NCBI GenBank assembly: GCA_964594075.1 | Contig: CAZQKW010000043.1 | Span: 1-28,854 of the forward strand | DNA from: CAZQKW01 sp964594075 | GTDB taxonomy: Bacteria; Desulfobacterota; WTBG01; CAIYCZ01 | Direction: 5' to 3' | DNA length: 28,854 nucleotides | Shown: in pieces, positions 23,145 through 28,854 of the stretch | How the letters are laid out: each line of letters opens with the position of its first letter | Numbering within the stretch: position 1 is the first letter of the stretch | Position numbers and translations under genes: made by a program | The notes under the pieces: model-generated | Seen by the model: the letters and a program-made list of their open reading frames with translations, nothing else | What the model was told of the DNA's origin: nothing | The model's database searches: none

Positions 23145-25022
23145 TTATTTCGCACGACGGAAGATTTTTGCGCCGCCGAGACCTTCCGGGGTGGAACTTG
23201 CTCCTTTACTTCCGGAAACATACAGCTTTCCGGCAAACACGGTGAAGGCCTCAAAATTTATAATATTCGTATCGCCAAAGCCATTCTGGGTTACCGGTGT
23301 CCACTCTGCTACATCAGAAGTTTTCCAGATTTGGGCTCCATGCAGTTCATCTAAAGATGGTGGTGTGTCATATTCTGGGACATACTGGCAAATTATCCCC
23401 GCATATAAAGTATCCTGAGTGGCGAAGAGATTAGTCGCGAGGTTCTGATAATTAGTGCCCGATCCACCTATTGAATATTGATAACCATCAAATCCGTTGG
23501 GATAATCGGAATCTCCCAGAGGATCAACGTAACCAGGATCCGAAGGGTCTATATTGGCTTTGCCAACTGAATAACGCCAGCTTCCGTCATTTTTGATGTC
23601 GCCAGCCGTAGTGTCCGGTGAAGCATAAATCACCCGCACTCCATCGCCCAATACACCCACCACGAGTTTATCACGAAACGCAGCGAGGCTCCACGGCATA
23701 AAATTGTATTTATTGGTTGAACAGTCAGGCGGACTGCCAAAACCGTTTTCATTTGTCCCGGTATCATTGGCGTCAACATTAGTGTCAGTTATAAGCTCCC
23801 AGCCGTCATCGGTAAGGCGCGCCATCCGTGAACAGCCGCCTAAATTGCCAGAAGTTCCGGTTCCCCCTGCATACAGAACCTGCTGCCCTGACACCGATGC
23901 TACCATAAGATCAGTAACACTGCTTGAGACCGGTTTATATCCGCCCGGGTAAGCAGAATTGGAATGAAAATTACCAAAACTATTGTAACGAAACGGCTCC
24001 GGTATATCTATGATCGATGCAGTTGCCGCCCAGTCATCGCCGTTTTCCGTAAACCAGATCTGGCCACCATATTCATAATTCAAACCGGTGCTCACATAGA
24101 GCTTGTTATTAAATATACGCATTGCGGTAATTGTTTTATTCCAAAAATCGCCAAAGCCGTTTTGATGATAGCCGGTGCCGACTTCGTAAGTATTGCCGAC
24201 CGCAACAGCGCCCAGAGTATATGAATATTTAGGAAACGGGTTGGTATAGGTCTGACTGGCGCATACCGTATATTCGCTTTCCTGCCCTGAACTATCATAG
24301 GTGCCAGCGGTTTCGTTCTGTTGAATGATGAGGGTTGTTGCAGTGTTATCTATTATTCTGAACTTCCGCAACGCTCCGCTCCCGGAAGTAATGGTGAGGG
24401 TTGCGCCGCGCCATTGATGTTCTGTCCAACTTTTGCTGCTGTCGGTTATCACGGCAGTGGTTTCTCCATCGTTATTGGCGCAGCCGGATATTCCCGTAAT
24501 AGTTCCAGACGCAGTAGCCCCACATTTATCTGAAATGACCGGTTCCCAGGTTTTTCCATCATAGCGCCATATCTCGCATCCCGTTGAACCGAGGTAATTT
24601 CCCTGCAAGCCGGATGAAAAACCAAAATAAAGTTTGCCGTTAAAAACGATCATACGCGCCCAGACATTATTTATATTGGTATTTCCATAAATGCCATTAG
24701 CTACGTCACCGGGAAAAAACACCTGTTCCCACGTCCCGTATCTGTTTGTGCGCCATATTTCACAACCCTGCACCTGATTTCTGGTAAGAGCATACAGGCG
24801 ATCCTGAAATTCAGCCATTGCGACAACTGATATATTATTGTCATTGCCAAATCCAGGCTCGCTAACTCTCTCCCATGTTGAACCATCTTCGGCGGTAATC
24901 ACTTCAAGCGCTTTTGGGATATTGTTTTTTGTGCATCCCGCATACACTAAAAGAGCTGTAAATATTACTGGGTAAAGGAAATGCGATAAAATTCTTCGTG
25001 TCTGATACTGTACATTCATCAT
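23145..25022 (-). CDS. secreted lipoprotein with beta-propeller-like repeats
   Basis: This protein of about 625 residues has an N-terminal lipoprotein signal (hydrophobic stretch ending LLVYAGC). It probably starts at ATG 25022 or 25019 behind GGAGG. The body has repeated units of the form F-x-x-KLY-hydrophobic, then GxxIW and W-P/T-V, for example MIVFNGKLYFGFSS, MRIFNNKLYVSTGL, FTVFAGKLYVSGSK. These are reminiscent of Kelch/BNR-type propellers. An inserted beta module at about residues 175-255 (SSKSWTEHQWRGATLTITSG, then IDNTATTLII) resembles modules seen in surface or phage-tail proteins. Only two repeats are near-identical, so the fold is inferred. It is most likely anchored to a membrane and exposed to the periplasm or cell surface. 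No enzyme motif was seen. Confidence 0.72.
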   Translation of the reverse strand: MMNVQYQTRRILSHFLYPVIFTALLVYAGCTKNNIPKALEVITAEDGSTWERVSEPGFGNDNNISVVAMAEFQDRLYALTRNQVQGCEIWRTNRYGTWEQVFFPGDVANGIYGNTNINNVWARMIVFNGKLYFGFSSGLQGNYLGSTGCEIWRYDGKTWEPVISDKCGATASGTITGISGCANNDGETTAVITDSSKSWTEHQWRGATLTITSGSGALRKFRIIDNTATTLIIQQNETAGTYDSSGQESEYTVCASQTYTNPFPKYSYTLGAVAVGNTYEVGTGYHQNGFGDFWNKTITAMRIFNNKLYVSTGLNYEYGGQIWFTENGDDWAATASIIDIPEPFRYNSFGNFHSNSAYPGGYKPVSSSVTDLMVASVSGQQVLYAGGTGTSGNLGGCSRMARLTDDGWELITDTNVDANDTGTNENGFGSPPDCSTNKYNFMPWSLAAFRDKLVVGVLGDGVRVIYASPDTTAGDIKNDGSWRYSVGKANIDPSDPGYVDPLGDSDYPNGFDGYQYSIGGSGTNYQNLATNLFATQDTLYAGIICQYVPEYDTPPSLDELHGAQIWKTSDVAEWTPVTQNGFGDTNIINFEAFTVFAGKLYVSGSKGASSTPEGLGGAKIFRRAK

Positions 25023-25181
25023 GCCTCCTTACTTATTGTCAATTAAATTAATAAATGCTCGTCATTCTATTACAGGCCAATCCAGAGTTTTCGTTTATAC
25101 ATAACATAAATTTACCAGGCAATCACGAAGTTTGATTTATTAAAAAGGTCAAAAATAAGTGCAACTTATTAGTAACACCTC

Positions 25182-25242
25182 AATGTCCAAAACGTGAGGT
25201 TGACGTGAGGTTGACGACTCCTTTTGTTGCCTTCTGGACATT
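25182..25242. repeat. tandem 11-mer flanked by inverted arms
   Basis: The 11-mer CGTGAGGTTGA is repeated perfectly back to back (25193-25203 and 25204-25214). The pair sits between an 8-base inverted repeat (AATGTCCA 25182-25189, TGGACATT 25235-25242). This could be an operator or a small mobile-element remnant. Confidence 0.6.
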
Positions 25243-25312
25243 CGGCGCAGTGTAGGAAAGAAACTAATTGGGAAAGATTCTTTAAAGAATACCGCCGGCG
25301 TTATGTATGAAT

Positions 25313-25348
25313 AAAAAAAGACAGGGGCAATACAATGTAACCCCTGTC
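25313..25348 (-). terminator. terminator for the LVIVD-repeat gene
   Basis: On the minus strand, an 8-base stem (GACAGGGG at 25348-25341, CCCCTGTC at 25327-25320) with a 13-base loop is followed by seven T residues (25313-25319). It lies 26 bases after the stop of the 25374-28508 gene. Confidence 0.88.
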
Positions 25349-25373
25349 CCAGTGATCAAGCAAAATCAAAAGG

Positions 25374-28300
25374 CTATTTCTCAGAAGTATCCCACCCGTC
25401 CGGGCAGGTATCAGAAACAAGTTTGAGAGTAACATTGCCCGTTACCTTTTGCTCCTGAACCTCCACTTGCCCCTCCCATTGGTCGGTTGAGGCATCATAA
25501 GTAAATCCTTTAATAATGATATGTGCAGTTATATCGCCCAGCGGGACTTCTATAGTGCCGGTAACAATGCTATAGCCCGAATCAGATGAATTTTTGCCAT
25601 CAACAATTGTTCCGGTCATATATTCGCCGGTTGCCTTAATCGCGATGTAAGCTCCGCCAGTAACTGTTCCCTCAGCATCCTGCCCTACGCACATTCTGAT
25701 AACAGCAGAGATGAACCCAAAATCAATCACGCCCTCATAATAACCATTAAACTCCGCAATACCAAACTCCGGACAAGTGGGCTTTAGTTGTCTGTAAAGG
25801 GTGTGAACTTTTTCATAGTGACGCATTGCCTTGCTTAATAGGTTAATGGCGCGAACCTGTTGCCCTTTTTGCCCAAGAGAGATGGCCTGATTGAGTATCG
25901 TATCGCCGCGTTTTTTTGAATAAGACAGCCGATTTTGTTTATCAGCACAGATATCGGCAAATTCATTGTCTGTTTCGGACTGTGCAATGAGCGCATTCCA
26001 TTCTGCTGCAGGATAGACAAAAAAGTTTGCCGCATTCACAGTTGTGTCCGCTGGACTAAAATTTAAAAGAAGTTCTGCAGCACCGACAGCAGAGAGTTTA
26101 CCGCTCATAATGTACTGGCTCATGGCGGTATTCAGCATATTATTAGCCAGAGTGAGCAGCATATGCTGAAGTCCAGTAGTTTGGGTTAGCTGAGCGCTGA
26201 TTGATTCATGCAGAGGTGCAAGCACTGTGTTTAGTTCCATATTGCCGCGTTCGCCTGCAAACTTTAGTTGAATAGTCCCCTGGAGCTCGCCAGCAATATC
26301 ACCGGTAAGGCTGCCAGACTGGTGATCATAGATAAGGCTTACAGATGCAGCGTTGTTACCATCGGTGATTGTGCCAGTAAATGTTGATCCGTCTATTATA
26401 TTGCCAGACAACGTGGCGGTAACAACTGAATTTGAAAAAAGAACAACCGTCCCTGAAACATTAGTGTGTGCTTGATCAAATTCCGCTGCGATCCCTGTGG
26501 TACCCTGATTTGAAACAATAGAACCAATCCAACGGCCGTCAAGATTAATGCCAGGTCCAGGCGTTACGTCCACTTTGTAAATATAAAGCCCCGCAATTTG
26601 AGATGAAACATAAGCAAGTCCTTGTTGCTGGTTGAAAGTTATTTTTATGGGATCGCCGACAAGATACGGCTCAGTTGCAAGATCAGCAGGTAAGCCGGGT
26701 TTTGAAATATCAAACAGGCGAACTCCAGCAACCGTATCAGGAACAAGCAGATAGCTGTCAAATACGGCGACCACATTTATAGCACCGGCACCCCCCCTCG
26801 AAGTGCGAGGCATGATAATATTTTCCGGCATAGACGGCGCAAAGGGCAACGCTATATCTGACATAAACACGCCGTTGTGCCCTGCAGGGAGGAAGATGAT
26901 GGAATCCCACAGCGCACAGTCCTGAACAGTACCAAGATCGTAACCGCCCGAGATGTTCATCAAATGGTAGGGATCGCGCGCATCAAGAAGAATAATTCCC
27001 CTGATACCGTCAGCAACTGCAAGGAAGCTGTCCCAGAGCAAGGTTGCTTGATAGCTTCCGCCAGGGGTGTCAAAGGTAGAAATCAATTCAGGGCTGGAAG
27101 GGTTGTTTACATCAATTACTGAAACTCCTGTTGACTGGCAGGCAACGAAAGCATAGCCCTTGTCCACCATAACATCGAAAGGCGCTCCTTCTTCCAGGTC
27201 AATGGTGCTGAGAATTGACGGCGCCGCAGGGTTAGAGGTATCTATGATTTCAAAAAAACCACCTGAAGACTGACCTTCTGCCTGTAATTCTGCTACATAT
27301 ACATACGTACTATTGACAAAAAGACCATTGGCATATCCAGAAAGCGCTGTTTTTGAAACCAGCGAAGGATTCAAAGGATCGGTCACATCAAATATCTGTA
27401 GCCCATTTTTCCCTGCTGCCACATAGGCGTAATTTCCTTGGCCTTGGCAGTCAATTACTCTGCCAACCGAAGTGAACACGCTTACCTGCTTAATGGTCGG
27501 TTCTGAGACGTCAAATATTCTGATACCGTAATTGGAATTTGCCAGAAAAACCAGATTATCTTCTTTATTGATGCCCAAGCTGTGATTGCCCTCAACAGAA
27601 AAGGATTCAGCCTGTTTAAGGTGGTAAAAATCAGAAACGTCAATTTTATAGAAGTCTGCAAACTCCGTGCAGAGATAAACAAAATCTCCTGTTTTTGCTA
27701 ATCCCAGTACGCCTTGATAGTTGTTTTCAATGTTGTTTACATAAACTGGATTTCTTATATCGTGTGCATCAACAATTAGGAGCCCCCCTATACCAGCGGC
27801 AATATATAAATAATTATCTTCTCGATATGTCTGATAAAACTGGCTTCCTACACCTGCGGGACCTTTAAAATGGGACTGCAGAGTTACATTAAGAGGATTA
27901 CTAATATCAAAAATATAAAGCCCATCATGTTCGCAGCACACATAGAGAAACGTGCCGTTAACATATACATCATACGCCAGAAAATCTTCCCTGTTTTCGA
28001 AGTCAGTAAAAGAACCTTTCAAAATTACATTAGAAGGGTCTTTAATATCCACGATGTGAAGGCCCGTTCGATAGTCGGCGACAAACGCATAATCGCCATA
28101 CAGAGCCACGTCAAAAACCTCGCCAGCTTTTTGCGAGGTATCAAACAACAGGGTATCAAGCAATTTGGGCTTTGAGGGATTGCTGACATCTACGGTTGCC
28201 AAGCCGCCTTCCGTGCAGGAGATGTAGAGAACAGTGTCCTTAATCTCAAGTCTGCGCCCGATGCCAGGAAGGGGAAAACTGCCGATCTCAACGGGATTTT

Positions 28301-28508
28301 TCAGATCTGTTATGTCAGCAATATAAAGCTTGCTGCCCATCAATGAATAGAGATAGTTCCCTGATTTTAAAGCATAACGTGCTGAGCCGCCGAGATTTGA
28401 CTGAAACAGAACTGATCCAGTAACGCTGCCAGCTGTCTCATTGACAACGGCTGTGAAAAATAGGGCAAACAAGGCAAAAATAATGACGATACCGTTTTTT
28501 ACTTTCAT
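25374..28508 (-). CDS. large exported LVIVD-repeat beta-propeller protein
   Basis: This 1044-residue protein starts with a signal peptide (VKNGIVIIFALFALFFTAVVNETAG). Residues of about 30-650 contain roughly a dozen LVIVD-type repeats (GLATVDVSNPSKPKLL, GLHIVDIKDPSNV, GLYIFDISNPLNV, GLQIFDVTDPLNPSLV and others), which usually build beta-propellers. The C-terminal part has two beta-rich domains around an alpha-helical segment (about 790-910), including a repeat-like GTVTGGAY/GTITDGNN style of short strands. GGAGG lies nine bases before ATG 28508. It is probably secreted or surface-exposed, with a role in binding or adhesion; no catalytic motif is visible. The next gene on this strand, at 23145-25022, has a similar exported propeller style. 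Confidence 0.85.
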   Translation of the reverse strand: MKVKNGIVIIFALFALFFTAVVNETAGSVTGSVLFQSNLGGSARYALKSGNYLYSLMGSKLYIADITDLKNPVEIGSFPLPGIGRRLEIKDTVLYISCTEGGLATVDVSNPSKPKLLDTLLFDTSQKAGEVFDVALYGDYAFVADYRTGLHIVDIKDPSNVILKGSFTDFENREDFLAYDVYVNGTFLYVCCEHDGLYIFDISNPLNVTLQSHFKGPAGVGSQFYQTYREDNYLYIAAGIGGLLIVDAHDIRNPVYVNNIENNYQGVLGLAKTGDFVYLCTEFADFYKIDVSDFYHLKQAESFSVEGNHSLGINKEDNLVFLANSNYGIRIFDVSEPTIKQVSVFTSVGRVIDCQGQGNYAYVAAGKNGLQIFDVTDPLNPSLVSKTALSGYANGLFVNSTYVYVAELQAEGQSSGGFFEIIDTSNPAAPSILSTIDLEEGAPFDVMVDKGYAFVACQSTGVSVIDVNNPSSPELISTFDTPGGSYQATLLWDSFLAVADGIRGIILLDARDPYHLMNISGGYDLGTVQDCALWDSIIFLPAGHNGVFMSDIALPFAPSMPENIIMPRTSRGGAGAINVVAVFDSYLLVPDTVAGVRLFDISKPGLPADLATEPYLVGDPIKITFNQQQGLAYVSSQIAGLYIYKVDVTPGPGINLDGRWIGSIVSNQGTTGIAAEFDQAHTNVSGTVVLFSNSVVTATLSGNIIDGSTFTGTITDGNNAASVSLIYDHQSGSLTGDIAGELQGTIQLKFAGERGNMELNTVLAPLHESISAQLTQTTGLQHMLLTLANNMLNTAMSQYIMSGKLSAVGAAELLLNFSPADTTVNAANFFVYPAAEWNALIAQSETDNEFADICADKQNRLSYSKKRGDTILNQAISLGQKGQQVRAINLLSKAMRHYEKVHTLYRQLKPTCPEFGIAEFNGYYEGVIDFGFISAVIRMCVGQDAEGTVTGGAYIAIKATGEYMTGTIVDGKNSSDSGYSIVTGTIEVPLGDITAHIIIKGFTYDASTDQWEGQVEVQEQKVTGNVTLKLVSDTCPDGWDTSEK

Positions 28509-28854
28509 GAGCTAATCCTCCTTTTTGTGTTTTGTCAGTAAATTTTTGTTGGTAGTGTTTATTCAAATGTATATTTATTTTATATAGCCTATCGCGGTAG
28601 CGCCATGATTAAAAGAAAAAGGGGGAATGAAAAAAATAGCAGACCAATCCAAGATACCACTTATACATAATCGTAACCGTTTATAATAATTAGACCGGTT
28701 AATTGTTTCACTATCATCATATATCTGACATAACAATTTTCAATAGGGATAAGCCTTATTTTTTTATAGGGGAATCCCCGATCTTTTTTAAAAACTTGGT
28801 GTAAAGTTTTCAGGACTTTCCCCAAAAAATTTAAGAATCAAAGAGGGGCAGTTG
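28509..28854. other. right flank, no gene seen
   Basis: This 346-base A/T-rich stretch upstream of the LVIVD-repeat gene holds no supported gene. It should contain that gene's promoter, but I found no convincing box pair. A 6-base inverted repeat (TAACCG 28674-28679, CGGTTA 28696-28701) and a GGGGAATCCCC palindrome (28769-28779) are present, both of unknown meaning. Confidence 0.45.

Larger units (their letters stand above)
25023..25373. other. intergenic region with tandem and inverted repeats
   Basis: This 351-base gap between two minus-strand genes holds no gene. It contains the terminator for the LVIVD-repeat gene at 25313-25348, and a tandem 11-mer with flanking inverted arms at 25182-25242. 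The part nearest the gene at 25022 is A/T-rich and probably holds its promoter. Confidence 0.5.

Noticed and set aside
28769..28779. GGGGAATCCCC as a terminator
   Set aside because: The stem is only four base pairs, and no gene ends nearby.

Overview
The window looks like a chromosomal segment from an anaerobic Gram-negative bacterium. The anaerobic reading rests on a ferredoxin-dependent indolepyruvate oxidoreductase. The Gram-negative reading rests on a beta-barrel outer-membrane protein ending in Phe-Tyr, Sec signal peptides and a lipobox. The gene mix (iorAB, several paaK-like ligases, ACT proteins, a Liv ABC transporter) is one I associate with Desulfobacterota and similar syntrophic or sulfate-reducing lineages. 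The sequence alone does not prove the taxon.

Layout. Positions 1-830 hold the wreckage of two different IS3-family insertion sequences facing each other. Next come an orphan ParA-type ATPase (991-1998, +) and, tail-to-tail with a 4-base overlap, a sigma-70 family factor (1995-3368, -). A small FMN-type split-barrel protein follows (3468-4019, +). A secreted protein with a TolB/CsgG-like N-terminus and FG-GAP repeats lies at 4141-5847 (-). A small exported protein and a coiled-coil porin (6259-8277, +) end at a strong terminator.

The core is an approximately 14.3-kb all-plus-strand catabolic block (8432-22778): iorA-iorB, paaK-1, ACT-1, two near-identical branched-chain-type binding proteins, a repeat-rich 636-base gap, livH-livM-livG-livF, a paaK-like gene (paaK-2) whose ATP-binding loop and catalytic lysine appear lost, paaK-3 and ACT-2. 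A coherent reading is import of aromatic amino acids (or their keto or aryl acids) by the Liv system and oxidative decarboxylation of arylpyruvates to arylacetyl-CoA by IorAB, with reduced ferredoxin as the electron product. The PaaK-type ligases would interconvert arylacetyl-CoA and arylacetate, and the tandem-ACT proteins would sense an amino acid. No aminotransferase lies in the window, so that step must be encoded elsewhere.

The right end carries two large minus-strand exported beta-propeller-type proteins: a lipoprotein at 23145-25022 and a 1044-residue LVIVD-repeat protein at 25374-28508. Each has a terminator-like hairpin at its 3' side. The last 346 bases hold no gene that I can see. 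I found no tRNA, rRNA, CRISPR array or recognisable riboswitch.

The most unusual points are the apparently catalytically dead PaaK paralogue kept as an intact ORF in the transporter operon, the doubled paaK-ACT pairing, and the orphan ParA overlapping a vegetative-looking sigma factor.
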